Positions 1 to 12,032 of a stretch of 64,000 bases of DNA are shown here, in pieces (positions within the stretch are counted from its first letter, which is position 1; each line of letters opens with the position of its first letter). The notes beneath the pieces are model-generated. The model saw only the letters and a list, made by a program, of their open reading frames with translations, was not told the origin of the DNA and did not search any database. The stretch comes from Sorghum bicolor. Its lineage: Eukaryota > Streptophyta > Magnoliopsida > Poales > Poaceae. The position numbers were made by a program, and so were the translations under genes. The stretch spans positions 9,044,501-9,108,500 of the forward strand of contig NC_012870.2 in the NCBI RefSeq assembly GCF_000003195.3, in the 5' to 3' direction.

Positions 1-213
1 AGTTATGTAACTAGAGTGAAATGAACAACAAGTCTATCTGTAAATTCATAGTGCCCAGATCAGGGAAAATATGGCTCACAAGTCAATGTAAGCTAAAATA
101 AGGATAATACCGGAAATGGGCTACATGTGCCACAGAAAATTCAAGAAGTACAAGTAACTCAAGTAAGCATCACACTATAATTAAGAGCAAGCAACAGAGA
201 TGATTTTATTTAC

Positions 214-2506
214 CTTGTCAACATAAGATCGAACCATGTTTTCAATATCTTGAACAATAGATTCTGCTTGCCCCTCTGTAGTAAAATGGTGCAGGTACCA
301 AAAATTAAATGACAGAAGGTATGGTAACCAAAACCAAAGCAAATAATTCATCAACTGAGTCATTACCTACAGCGACCTTTGTCAGCCCAGGAAGATCAAT
401 AAGTGTCAAGTTAACAACTGCAAACAGAAATGTGACATTAATCTACAGACAGTTCAAGGGATACAGAACATAAATGTACTCACAGCGTATAAAACTTAAA
501 GTGACATAATAAAGCTTATGTACCAAGAACATAACAAGCTATAGTTCTTTTTTTCTTTTTGGTACTTGTGCTTCAGGAACAGGAACCAGAAAGAACCATA
601 AGTCTAAATATGTGGCTATTACTTTGAGGCATACGTACACCTTGAATAGAAAACAGGACACAATTTTTTTGCACAATCTAGACCCACGAAACCAGAATCG
701 CTTAATTCAATATCATAGTGCACAGAAGATTTAAGAGTTTCTTCATCACCCATTACCCAATATGAGCAAAGTTAATCTTAAAAGTTTTAGTGCACAGATG
801 ACTCATACTATCTCACACCATTATTCTGACCTGACCTCTTGTACCCCAAAAAGCAATAAACACATATTTCAGAGCATTGCCTATGCCAATTCACATGAAC
901 ACCTACAATATCTATAGGTTTTAATGGAGGAGCAAAATCAATGAAATCAGAAATCCGTTGATTCTAAGACCAATGTTGGAAACTCTAGGTCCACTGCACC
1001 TACCTTATCTTTGATCACTTCATGCATTATTTGTATTTTCTTTGGTCGCATTAAATAAGGTGTCCTAAATTCTAATGCCTAATCTCATATTTGTTGAAGC
1101 TTGGAATAAATTAACCAAGCACACTTCAGAAATCAGAAGTTCAGAACAAGCATCAATACTTACCATGTGGCGAATATATACTCAAATGGATGGGAACATT
1201 TGAAATAGCTTTAGTTTTCCCAGTTATGCGATCTGTTTCATCAGCAATCTCTTTCCTCACAGCAGCTGCAATTATACAGATATAACGATAGTTTAACTAA
1301 ACATGCCCAGAAAATATACAAAAATGGAAAGAGGAGTTCAATAACAAATACTCTGGCATCTAATTAATAAAACATAGACATAGATGGAAACATAGACATA
1401 GATGGAAACATAAACAACTATCAAAATTCCATCAATGAACTGGTACGCATATATTTCTTTCATGAACTAGTCACAATTAGTTCCTACAGCACATGAGATT
1501 TCTCAGTCTTTTTTATTACAGTGAGTAATTTTGTGTGGCATCTGATCTACAGTGCACAATAATAAGATAAAACCACTGCATTTCGTCAATTTATGAACAA
1601 ACAAAGCAACTAAGGTAGAGTAAGGCTATATGCAGTGCAAATATTTCTTGAATGTGTTGTGCAATAGTTTACATCTCACTGGTTGTAGTTGTAATTTGAA
1701 AAGGCAACTCCTAATATGCCCTGTTGCTCTTAAATATTAGTATTATTGGAAGCACGTAATAGTAAATAGCACCATACATTAATACAATAACTCATAGAGC
1801 ACGAAGTCATTTAAGTACATAGATTCCATCCGATCTTTGGGAAGACGGATGATGCACAATGTTCCATGTGTATCTGTTTTATTTAAGTCCAACCATAAGC
1901 TTCCCAACGAGCAGACAGTTATCTTAGTACACTAGCCTAAAAGAAGTGAAGACAAGTAGTAAATTGCTGAGATGAATAATGCAAATCGTTCGTCTTACCA
2001 AAGTCGGTGAACCGCTTCCGCGGGGCATGGAGGAACTCAGCATATTCGTGACCACCATCTGTCTTGTGGAGCTGCAGCACTAGAGGCCGCCTCGTGACAA
2101 TACCTAATCAAACGCAAACTGAAGCCTTAAGCACCCGAGCGGACCCAAATCGAACAGCACGTTGCGTGATCTAGCGGCAGCATTACCAGATCCACGGGGC
2201 AGGAAGTCCCTCCCCACTATGCTCTCGAGCACCGACGACTTCCCGGAACTCTGGAGGCATCATCAGAAGAGAAAACGCAACCAAACGTTAGCGGTTAGCG
2301 CGCTGGCCAGATCTGGGACCTGGCTCCTGAGCACGACGGATCTGGAGGTGGTGGGCGGAGCGTACCTGCCCGCCAACGACAGCGACAGAGGGGAGCGCCT
2401 CCCAGAGGGAGCCCTCGCCGCCGGCGCCACCGCCGTGGTCGCCGAGGACGGTGCACGCGCGCTGGATCCGGTTCACCAGCCCGATCAGGCTCCCCATAGT
2501 CGCCAT
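214..2506 (-). CDS. DRP1: Dynamin-related GTPase, DRP1 (phragmoplastin) type, 5' part
   Basis: This is the first part of a large dynamin-like GTPase that remodels membranes at the cell plate and plasma membrane. Six exons read cleanly on the minus strand: 2366-2506, 2187-2250, 1999-2103, 1164-1265, 367-417 and 214-275, all with GT/AG borders and consistent phase. The start at 2506 gives [18 protein letters not shown]; an alternative Met lies three codons later. The P-loop GGQSSGKSS is assembled across exons 1 and 2. [20 protein letters not shown] (switch region) and [15 protein letters not shown] (G3, DLPG) follow. The sequence breaks off after MVRSYVDK at 214, and the next expected block (PNCIILA in family members) is not present in bases 1-213, so an intron runs off the left edge. 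The GED and middle domains lie outside the window. The family call is confident; which DRP1 paralogue it is cannot be told. Confidence 0.93.
1373..1413. repeat. Short tandem repeat in DRP1 intron 4
   Basis: The phrase acatagacatagatggaa occurs twice in a row, inside the long intron between DRP1 exons 4 and 5. It is a simple local duplication. Confidence 0.7.
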
Positions 2507-3088
2507 CTCGGGCGAGGCCGCACGCGAAGGTTCGCCCGCGGCTCTGCGTCAGGATGCGGTGCTCGTCGGCGGCGAGCGGCGGGAGGCGGTGGGATCTAAC
2601 TAGTGGGAAACAGATGAGAGAATTGCAGCGACAGATTTTAAAAGCGAGCTTGTAGTTTTGCTTGCGAGGTGCCGACGGTCGGGGTCGGAAGGATGGGTTT
2701 GCCTGGACGCGGCGTTCGAGCGCCGGTGCTGGTGAGCTGAGTCTCTGCAGATGGGGACAATAAAACTGTGGGCCACGACAGCAGTGAGAGAGATTGTTTG
2801 AAGGACTCCGAGGTGGGGCCGGTCGTCCAGTTGGTATGGATCGGTATGGACATTTGAACGCGTAGACAACGTGCGGGGGGGATGGGCTCGAATGGACCGG
2901 TGCTATGGATCGGGAGCCGTTGGATATCAGCAGCCTTGGTGTGGACCCTCCTGGCGGCTGGTGCCGTGGTGCGTGAGCCTGAAACTGACGCTTCAGCAAC
3001 AGCTACGCTAGAGCTGGAGCGGTGATGCGGTGGCGACGAAGCTTTGATTTGGAGTGAAATTGTAATTTTATTTCGTGATTTAAGCTAA
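2507..3088. promoter_or_regulatory. Upstream region of DRP1
   Basis: This is the 5' flank of the minus-strand DRP1 gene. The first 100 bp are GC-rich. A TTTTAAAA stretch near 2636-2642 lies about 130 bp upstream of the start codon and could serve as a TATA-like element, but this is weak. Several open frames on both strands here have no recognisable similarity and look like GC-driven chance ORFs. Confidence 0.35.
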
Positions 3089-3321
3089 GGCCTTGTTTAG
3101 TTTCTAAAAATTTCTAAGATTTTCCATCACATCGAATCTTGCGACACATGCATGGTGCATTAAATATATATACGAAAACAAAAACTAATTGCACAGTTCA
3201 TCTGTAAATCGCGAAACGAATCTTTTAAGCCTAGTTACTTTATGATCGGACAATGTTTGTCAAATAAAAATGAAAATGCTACAGTGTCATTTCTAACAGT
3301 TTTTGCGAATTGAACAAGGCC
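3089..3321 (+). mobile_element. Tourist-like MITE (main 240-bp family)
   Basis: The ends read GGCCTTGTTTAGTTT and GAACAAGGCC and are flanked by the 3-bp duplication TAA on both sides, as expected for PIF/Harbinger-type MITEs. The interior carries the family signature (cacatcgaatcttgcgacac, atgcatg, aacgaatcttttaagcctag). It is non-coding. Confidence 0.9.
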
Positions 3322-3444
3322 TAAGTTAGAACTCAAAGGGGGATACTAACAAAACTTAGTTTAGGGGGTGTCTTAAGCATGTGTATCTACTCTAATCTAT
3401 AAGTGTTGGAGTGAATTAGAACAAAACTTAGTTTTGAAGGTGCT

Positions 3445-3663
3445 TAGTTGGGGTGTTAAAGTTTAATAGGGTATTGTAGTATTTTTGTTTTATTTGACAA
3501 TTAGTGTTCAATTATGGACTAATTAGACCCAAAAGATTCGTCTCGCAAATTATTCTCTAACTATATTTTTAATTTTATAAATAGTCTACATTTAATATTT
3601 CATGCATATGTCTAAACATTTGATTTTATAGGCGATAAAATTTATCGAACCAAACAGAGTCTT
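3445..3663 (-). mobile_element. Degenerate Tourist-like MITE remnant
   Basis: The stretch keeps pieces of the Tourist family in reverse orientation (tattgtagtatttttg, attagacccaaaagattcgtctcgc, tttcatgcatatgtctaaa, aaccaaacagagtctta), but the ends are eroded and no clear target duplication is left. Confidence 0.6.
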
Positions 3664-4536
3664 AATTCCAATCTAATCTAGTTCAACACATGTGGTGAAT
3701 ACATAGGTATCATGTTTAAGGAAAACAAGTCCTCTAGGTCTGGTTATTGATACATTCGAGGAAATATTACTGTCCGAGACAAGCTTAACCACCAATCGAC
3801 GTTACAACTAACAGTACCTTTTCCTCGCTGCAACTCTGAGTAACGGCAACACAAGTACACAGCATCAACACACATTCTCAATCGCTCTCTCACCATGACA
3901 CCATCCATCCAATCCAATCGAAACAATGTAACAGAATACCATTCCAATCGAAACAATGTAAACAAAACATTAGACCACACATTCTCAATTTCTTGTCACA
4001 TGATATGCATTCTGTAAAATAAAGCTGGGCACACTTTACACGAGAATGCTAATAAAATGAAAGACTTTCTCGTAGTTTGAACTTTAGACAACAACAAACG
4101 GCACAAAGGAGGTTTAATATGCCTTCCATCTATTTTCAGTTACAACTCTTGTTATACACAAAAAAGAAAGAACATTCAGATCTTACTCAAATTGTTGATA
4201 ACTCGATATTGTAAAGAGACAAGGGTTTACACTTTACAACAGTGATGCATCCCAAATCACAATTACATAATTATTATCAGATATTTAGATAACATGTTGG
4301 TTATCATTATTTGACAAACCCTAGGTGCCACAAACCGATAAATTGAGATCACGAAGCACAACAACAATAATGATACACAACTGATACACTACATGATCTG
4401 AATAAACAGATGGCACACTGAAGCTACATTTGCTGATGGCTTCATTTCAACTTTAGAAGAAACTTGCACCTTCTACCTTGTAGCAGAATCTTCCTTGAAA
4501 AGTGTCACCAACTTATGGGAGCAAAGCCATATGACA
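3664..4536. other. Intergenic, 3' side of threonine deaminase
   Basis: This AT-rich DNA downstream of the threonine deaminase stop includes its 3' UTR (probably from about 4440 to 4536). A 31-bp near-perfect tandem duplication containing tccaatcgaaacaatgtaa occupies about 3905-3965. No gene was recognised. Confidence 0.5.
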
Positions 4537-7500
4537 TTAGACCTTTGGGTCACGCAACAGCAACCGGTATATCTCATTGTTGTGCTCTGACATGTACTCG
4601 TACCCGAGATTCTCAGCATGGCTCTTGAATTCATCGAACTCTGCTGGCGGCACTTGTATACCAACTAATACATTTGCTCCAGCTTCACCCTGAACAAGAG
4701 AATTAGATCAGATGATGAAATGTATATAATTGCAACCCTTGTTGGTTCTCTCCATTGTTTAGTACCATCAATACAAGTAATATACACGTCCCAGACCAAC
4801 TTCAGCAAGGCATACATTTTTTTTTAATGGGAAGGGGCATATGATCATTTGAAGAGCAGAGATGTTTTTTCCTGTTCAAGTTCTGGCTTTCAAAGAAGTG
4901 AAAATCAATCATCCTTTCAAATTATGAGATTGCATAATGGACACTATTATAAGAAGGCTACAGACAAAACTCATCATGTACCTGTGCACGGTAATGGAAA
5001 AGGCTGATGTTCCAACGAGGGCTGAACGCGTCCAAAAATTTCATGAGGGCTCCAGGCCTTTCCGGGAAAATGAACCGGTAAACCAGTTCATCTTTTATTT
5101 CTGATCTGCCTCCAATCTGAAAAATTGATAATGTGATATCATGAACAAGATAGCAGAAATTCGCACAAAAATGGACGCGAGGTAAGTAAAACAATTTTGA
5201 TAGGGTCCTATGTCACACAATGCAAATCCAGTTAACTATTGTCATATTAACACTAAAAATGAACTAAAATTACAATTGATCTCTTTGACAAAATAATTTT
5301 GCCAACAGAGTGTGAAAGATGCAACTTACAAAGTATCTAAGGTGGTCCTTTGCCAAATCATTGTCAGTAAGGTTAACAGTCCTCAGTTTGGCAGATTCCA
5401 TGCGATCCACCATTGCTCCGAGCTCATCGTCAGTGTAGATGCCGACACTGTTACAGATAATAACCTAAGCATCTAAGCTAACCGTTGCTGTACATACTAA
5501 TAAATAAAAATCTTAGATAAATAAACTAAATATATATATCTTAGTCAAGGTATATAATGTTGGTAGTTTGATATGGATACATAATTAAAGAAAAACAATG
5601 AACTTTGATATATATACCTGTAAAGAACAAGGGCATCTTTTGCATTAGAATCGTATCTGTATTTGAATTCAGTAATATTCATCCTGCCAACCTGCAGAAT
5701 GAGAAATCATAAGACAGGAAATGGATCTTAAAATTATGTGTTGGCAGAACTACCTCATAAGGCATACCAATTCTGTGAATTTTTTGAAGCTTCCCTGCTC
5801 CTCTGGCAGAAATGTAGCTAACACTGCTTCCCGTTTTCGGCCAACATCAGCTAGCTCAGTTACTAGTCTAAGTCGATCAAAGTTCATATTTGCCCCACTA
5901 GTTATTGCAACCACATTTTCTCCTTTCAAGTTATAGTATTTGCAGTAGGCTTCAGCCCCAGCCAATGAAAGGGCACCAGCAGGTTCAAGGATACTTCTTT
6001 TCTCCTCAAACATATCCTGCACACATAAAAAGACATTTCAGCACCAAGAATATAGAAGGATCAAAATGCATGTACAATGCAGCATTGGTCAAGAAGGATG
6101 ATAGGAGTATGAATGTAAGATTGGAATGCAATAGACATTGCATAATATTTATGCATCCTATATGTGTATCCATACAACCCAAACACCTCACTAAATTAGA
6201 CAACACTCTACAATTCACAGGAATTGATGCTAGATTACATAGTTAATGACATAACATTATACAACATTCCCCCTACACAGTGTTTTGAATATGTAACTTA
6301 AAAATACTCATGACTGGGTGGTTTATATTGACAGACCACTACAGCAGAGAATACTGGTGCAACAAAATTACTATCTTCCTTTTCTTCAACATTGTATACT
6401 GAGCTCGAAGTGAGTTCAGACTATAAATTTCTAACAGTATTCAGTAAAAACACCCATATGTATAGTTCTCACCTTTATCGAAGCACAAATAGCATCTCGA
6501 CTGACCATAACAATGCCATCTACTAGCTCTCTGCACAGGCGAAATGTTTCCTCCCCAACAGTTTTGACAGCTACACCATCAGCAAACCCACCAACATGCT
6601 CCAACATGACCCTCTTACCATGACACAAGGATAATGCCATTGCATTTGCATCTGAGGGTTCCACTCCAATTATTTTCACCTGTACAAAGAAAAATGTTTC
6701 AAAAACATTCCAAAAAAATATCAGCAAGATCCAGAAAGAAATTATATTAGCAAGATTGATCCAATATGAAACGATTCAACTTAAAATATCAGGGACACGA
6801 CAGTCTCCATGAAGGCGTGTAAAGGAACTCTGTTATCTTCAGCATAGGATTTTTAAAAGATGGAAAGCAGACCTCTGGGCGAACCCGTTTTACATAGGCA
6901 GCAATTCCAGCAATTAATCCACCACCTCCAACAGGTACAAATATTGCATGCAGTGGACCTTGCAGTTGCCGAACAATTTCCATGCCAACAGTTCCTTGTC
7001 CAGTGATGACATCAGGATGATCAAAGGGAGGTATGAATGTGCGGCCTTCTTGCTGACATCGTAATTTTGCATATGACTGAGCTTCATCATAAGAGTCCCC
7101 CTCAAGGACCACCGTTGCACCCAACCTCTCCACTGATTTCCACTGGAATTAAGGTGTTACGTTATTATTCAGTTAGCACTAAAGTAAACTGAATCATGTA
7201 AAGGGGTGTCTTAAGTTCAGCATCTAAAGATCAGAAACCTTGATTTCTGGAGTTGTCACAGGCATGACGATGACAGCATCGCATCCCAGTCTCTGAGCGG
7301 AAAGAGCAACACCCTGGGCATGGTTTCCAGCAGAGGAGCATATGACGCCCCTCTCTAACTGCTCACGGGGGAGCTTTGCCATCATGTTGTATGCTCCCCG
7401 CAATTTGAATGAGAACACCTGTACACCAAGCAAACAAAATATGAGGAAAGTAAAGAAAACATAGAAGTAGAATAGCAGTTTTCAATGAATTTGGAATAGC

Positions 7501-8772
7501 ACATATAAACGCTAAATAAAGTCAAACAAAATTAAATTAGTAACCTTATTATGTATAAAACGTGTGTATGGCAAAATACCAGATAGGGAAATTTATCTTT
7601 AATATGCATACAAGGGTTCCTCCTTCTCCAAAGAATATGCAAATAACGTCCTTTCATTGTGGTTTTTTGCTGTTGCTAATAACACACAAAAAACAAATAT
7701 AGCAGACCAGGTACAATTCTCAAGACCCTGAATCATGCTGCAGCTCACAAGTCTAGCTTGTTGAGCTTTGAGATTCTAAAAAGATATTAAGCTCCTATAG
7801 ACTTGTGGAATCAAGTTTCACAGACTAAGATAATAAGCTCCTATAGACTTGTGGAATCAAGTTTCACAGAGTATGTAAGCTAAAAACACAGCCACCTCAA
7901 GGTTTCAGCACTCCTAGTATTAGCGATAATAAATAACAAGTCAAAAGTGCAAACTATCCTGCAACGTCTATTCTCGGAGAAAGCGTGACAAGAACGTATC
8001 AAAGCCAAGGTGGAGAATCAAAGGGAATGTCTGAGTACCTATCCCCGTGATTCTGCGAATCCAAAGCATCCCGTTGGAACCCGGTGAACAACATAACACG
8101 ACAGTACTAAGGTAAACCCCCAAATCCCAAAGATATGACACTGAACAAGGTCATTGGCGAGTGCAAATCTATCCCACAAACACAAGTAGCAGCTGAAACA
8201 TCCAACCCCAGCATTTCCAAGAAATGATGCTGTTTTTTTGGAATAAAAGTACGCAAATATCCACGTCCATGAACGCAAGGCCAACCAAAAAAAGGTGACG
8301 GGGGTAAGCAAACGAAGGGCTGCGCATCGTCATCAATTACCGGCTGCAGGTCCTCGCGCTTGATCCAGAGGTTGACCCCGAGGCGGTCGGAGAGCTTGGT
8401 GGCGAGCTGCAGCGGCGACTCGATTGCGACGTCGTACACCTTGGACGACAGCACGCTGGTGAGGTACTCCATCGCGCCGGGGCCTCCTCCTTCCACCGCG
8501 GCGTCCCCCGCGCCCGCGCCCCCGCCCCCGCGCTCCCGAAAGCCCGCCACGAGGCACCCGCTCTCCCGCTGCAGCGACTCCGGCACCACATGCACCAGGG
8601 GCGTCGGCGGCGGCGCCGGGACGGCCGCGAGCCCCGCCTCAGCGGCCGTCGCCGCCGCAGCGGCGGTGGCGGCGGCTACGCAGTAGGGCCTGCGCGCATC
8701 GCGGCGGAGGGAGGCCCCCGCGGGGAAGGAGGCTGAGGGCGAGGTGGTGGTGGCGGTGGCGGCGGCCGCCAT
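4537..8772 (-). CDS. OMR1: Threonine deaminase/dehydratase, biosynthetic, plastidial
   Basis: A PLP enzyme that converts threonine to 2-oxobutanoate and ammonia, the committed step of isoleucine synthesis in the plastid. Nine exons (8341-8772, 7239-7418, 6873-7142, 6473-6679, 5768-6016, 5618-5691, 5330-5447, 4982-5116, 4537-4689) add up to 605 codons, the usual length for the plant enzyme. Residues 1 to about 90 are Ala/Thr/Ser/Arg-rich, as in a transit peptide. The PLP lysine lies in SFKLRGAYN (about K149), followed by SSAGNHAQG (about 172-179) and the phosphate-binding loop VGGGGLIAG (about 276-279). Exons 5-9 encode two ACT-like regulatory segments, including [15 protein letters not shown] and [11 protein letters not shown], which in the family mediate isoleucine feedback. 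The ORF ends LLLRDPKV. No lesion is visible. The gene symbol is by analogy with Arabidopsis. Confidence 0.96.
7786..7870. repeat. 46-bp tandem duplication in threonine deaminase intron 1
   Basis: The block aagctcctatagacttgtgg...aagtttcacaga is present twice with a period of about 46 bp and essentially no divergence, which suggests a recent local duplication. It lies in the 0.9-kb intron between exons 1 and 2. Confidence 0.8.
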
Positions 8773-9292
8773 GGTGTGGTGTTGGTGGGTGGTGCCCTCG
8801 TCGAATTCCTCTGATTTGTTTTCCTCTCGTTATGCGTCGGGTAAAGGCGGAACGCGTCGTCACAAAGTCACAGGCGCGGGATTGATATGTGATGTGGCGC
8901 GGGGCACAGGAGGAGGACCGGGGTCGCGGGGTCGTGGGCGTGGCCTCGTGCCTGTGGGGTGCGTGAGGGAGGGGTGCAGTGGAGGCCGGGGCCCGCGTGG
9001 GATCAGGGCGTCAGGATCCGTATCCGTCCACGAGTTCGCGCGCGCGCCCCTGTTCCTTGGCTTGGCTTTTCTACCGTCGTTTTCCGCGCCGGCGGGGCAT
9101 GCTTAACACGAGCTCGACGTCGACGAGACCGGCCGTCGGCGTCTCCGCGAGTACTGCCTGTACGGGCTCCGCCGGAAGTCAGAGGCCGTGCCGCCCCCCG
9201 GCGGCTACACGGCCGAGCGTTCGACAGTTTCAGCGTCGACAGCTTTTGACTACACGGCAGAGCGCTCTACTTGTACGGCTAGATTTGGCTTA
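8773..9292. promoter_or_regulatory. GC-rich upstream region of threonine deaminase
   Basis: About 0.5 kb of CpG-rich DNA lies directly upstream of the minus-strand start codon, typical of GC-rich grass promoter and 5' UTR sequence. No clear TATA box was seen. Open frames here on the plus strand are proline/arginine-rich by composition and do not resemble any protein I know. Confidence 0.4.
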
Positions 9293-9685
9293 GGCCTATT
9301 TACGTCCGGTTTAGTTACATCTAAAATCTAATTTTTTTTTAATATTTCTCGTCACATCGAATCTTTCAGCACATGCATAAAATATTAAATATAAATAAAA
9401 AATAACTAATTTTAAAATTCTCTATCACATTAAATTTTTTTACCTAGTGAACTAAACAAGGCTTTAATTCTAAAAAATTTCAAAATTTTCTGTTATATCG
9501 AATTTTAAAACGCATATATGAAGCATTAAATATAGATAAAATAATAACTAATTTTACAGTTTGTCTGTAATTTGTAAGACGGGTTTTCTGAGGCTAGTTA
9601 ATCCATAGTTGGACAATTATTACCAAATGCAAATGAAAGTGTTATAGTAATTAAAGCCAAAAATTTTCGCAAACTGAACAAGACC
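9293..9685 (+). mobile_element. Two abutting degenerate Tourist-like MITEs
   Basis: The first copy starts GGCCTATTTACG and ends at about 9463 in gaactaaacaaggct. A second copy follows directly (caaaattttctgttatatcgaa, aagcattaaatatagataaa) and ends at about 9685 in actgaacaagacc. Both share the main family interior but have drifted. Confidence 0.65.
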
Positions 9686-9702
9686 TTAAACCTACCTTAT
9701 TA

Positions 9703-10086
9703 CTCCATCAATTTCTCATCAAACTATAAGACGTCTTTTCTAGATCTATTAATTTTATAATGTATATCTTGATATAAATATATATATTTAGGCCCCATTT
9801 GGTTGTTGTTGTTGTTAAAACTTTAACTCCCATCGCATTGAATGTTTAGACACATGTATGGAGTACTAAATATAGATTATTTACGAAACTAAAAGCATAG
9901 CTAAAGAGTAATTTGCGAAATAATTCTTTTAAGCCTAATTAGTCCATGATTGGACATTAAATGCCAATAAAACAAAAATTCTAGTACATGTTAAAGTTTA
10001 ACACCTATAAAACACGCCTTTAGATACATAGAAAACCTATACATCTAGAATATCAAAATGTGTTGTGTAATTTAGGATAGATGGAG
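9703..10086. mobile_element. Stowaway MITE, split by a nested Tourist MITE
   Basis: The outer ends are CTCCATCAATTTC and GATAGATGGAG within TA dinucleotides, as in Stowaway (Tc1/mariner) MITEs. The two halves are separated by a Tourist-like insertion at 9791-10019, so the Stowaway is the older element. Confidence 0.75.
9791..10019 (+). mobile_element. Tourist-like MITE nested in a Stowaway
   Basis: Begins GGCCCCATTTGGTTG and ends aacacgcct, flanked by TTA on both sides. The interior has the family phrases (atgtttagacacatgtatgg, taagcctaattagtccatgattgg). It interrupts the Stowaway at 9703-10086. Confidence 0.75.
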
Positions 10087-10118
10087 TATTACTATGACCG
10101 TTCTGTTTCGTACTCTTA

Positions 10119-10217
10119 GAGCTTGTTTGGCTATATATAAATCCACCTCAATCCACTTGGTTTGGGACGGACGGTCTCAAACCATATGGATTGGGATGGA
10201 TTTATGTGCAGCCAAAT
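10119..10217. mobile_element. Short fold-back MITE
   Basis: A roughly 100-bp inverted repeat: gagcttgtttggct...aaatccacctcaatcca is matched in reverse by tggattgggatggattta...agccaaata. It resembles the small hAT-like MITEs common in grasses. Confidence 0.55.
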
Positions 10218-11019
10218 ATATGTGCTTTGGCCTTTGGCACGGTTAAAGCATGGTCGCTAAGAAAACTATACGGCGGTATAATGACAAAGCTACAACGAAT
10301 TGAAGAAAGATAAATCACATAAAATTGGATCATGGAGGACATATATATATGGTGACATTTTGAAATTGTGGACAATTTTATATTTCTAGGGTGTACCTAC
10401 ACCTAATTTGAGGTGTGTGCAATATGAGTCTTTTTGACGAATAATTTTTAACTACACGGGAACGGTGGATGTACAATGGGTATGTTTGGTTAGTACGTGA
10501 TTGATTGATTATACTAGGCCTTATGTTGCATATTTTTCTTAAGAAGATCAGTTATGTAGTATACTTTAAGCCAGTATAATTATAAGCTAGCATTGACGTA
10601 TGCATTATCTTGGTGTTTCATCTTTGGTTTGTCTACATAGGCAAATGGTATTAGGTAAAATTGTGCTTGGTTATTTCTATTTTGCTACATGTAGTCACCT
10701 ATATGTTGTACTATAGATACAAATTATGTTTTCAGTAGAGATGAAGGATGTGAAAATCTTTTTTTGTGTCTATCAACTTGTGCAAATTTGAATTGCTTAA
10801 TACTACCAAATATAAAAGTACTATCTATTTATGAATTGGGCTTATTTTTAAACACTGTGCAAGCTTGCATGGAAGTCTTTGTGGGGCAAATTGCGCTGCA
10901 CTAGCCTAAATATAGGCTAATGCAAACAACCATGCCCTAATGGTTGGTGTCCTTTGAGACCTTACCTATACAACATTACAACACCATCCAATCACATACA
11001 AACAATGAAGCAAATTTAA
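10218..11019. other. Intergenic, no gene seen
   Basis: AT-rich DNA without a recognisable gene, splice pattern or intact repeat. Confidence 0.5.
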
Positions 11020-11193
11020 GACATGTTTGGATCCTCTCCTCTAAACTTTAGAGTTAAAACTACAAACAAGTGGTCTGAAGTTTGTTCTAAATTTTAGCCC
11101 ACCTTACATTAGAGTTTTGGAGTTCAAAAATGAGCTAAATTTCTCTAAAGCTTTTAAAACTCTAAAGTTTAGAGGAAGGGATCTAAATAGGCC
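11020..11193. mobile_element. TIR MITE of about 175 bp
   Basis: The termini are inverted copies: tgtttggatcctctcctcta, then aactttagagtt, against aactctaaagttt and agaggaagggatctaaatag at the other end. The class is uncertain (hAT- or Tourist-like). Confidence 0.6.
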
Positions 11194-11785
11194 ACGCTTG
11201 AGATTATTGTTGCATAGGCCAAATAGCTTTTGCAAGGTCCATATGAGAGGCCTATATGCTCGCTGAAAACGACATAAACATAAAAAATACCATGGATTAG
11301 TCTAGAGCAAGCTTGAATCTCAACATCTATGACAAAATACATAACATGAATTTTGGATGTGCCATGTTTTAATGTTTTAAAACTTCAAGGTCTGTTTTAG
11401 ATGAGTTTTCACCATTTCAGCATTATGCCATTTTAACCAGGAACTCGTGGCGGTCTTAGGGCATAAATCACGATTGAACTTTACAACATTGTTTTACTTG
11501 CCGTGGGTCAAGGGCTTCTAGGATAAATACGAGGAAAGTTTTACTTGCCTCGGGCCTGGGCTTCTATATATCAGGAAGAGAATATTGCTTAGTTTCTGGC
11601 TTATGAGTGTTTTATTTACTACTAGGAGTACCATCATATTGTGTAGACACTACACGATACTTTCAGAATTACCAAGTTCGGTTCATAATTGGATTATATG
11701 TCTTGATTTACCTTTCAATAATGATTGGGTGTGGGTGTGGGTGTGGCTATGGTTGTGGTGTAGGTTAGGCTGTGGCTGTGACGTA
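11194..11785. other. Intergenic, no gene seen
   Basis: No recognisable gene. A short GT-rich run (ggtgtgggtgtgggtgtggc) sits near 11727-11747. Confidence 0.45.
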
Positions 11786-12032
11786 CTCCCTTGGTCTAAA
11801 AAAGAATTATTCTAGCTTCTCAAAAAGTCAGCAATTTTAAACTTTAATCAAATATATATTTAACAAAATATTAATATTAGTATATAATTAGTATTATTAA
11901 ATAGATCATTGAATATACTTCCATAGTAAATTTATTCGAAGATATAAATATTGCACGTATTTTTTTATAGATCTAGTCAAAATTAAAAGGTTTGACCAGC
12001 ATAGTTTTGCCTGTATTTTAGAACAGAGGGAG
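11786..12032. mobile_element. Stowaway MITE
   Basis: Classic ends CTCCCTTGGTCTAAAA and TTTTAGAACAGAGGGAG lie between TA target dinucleotides. The interior is AT-rich and non-coding. Confidence 0.9.
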
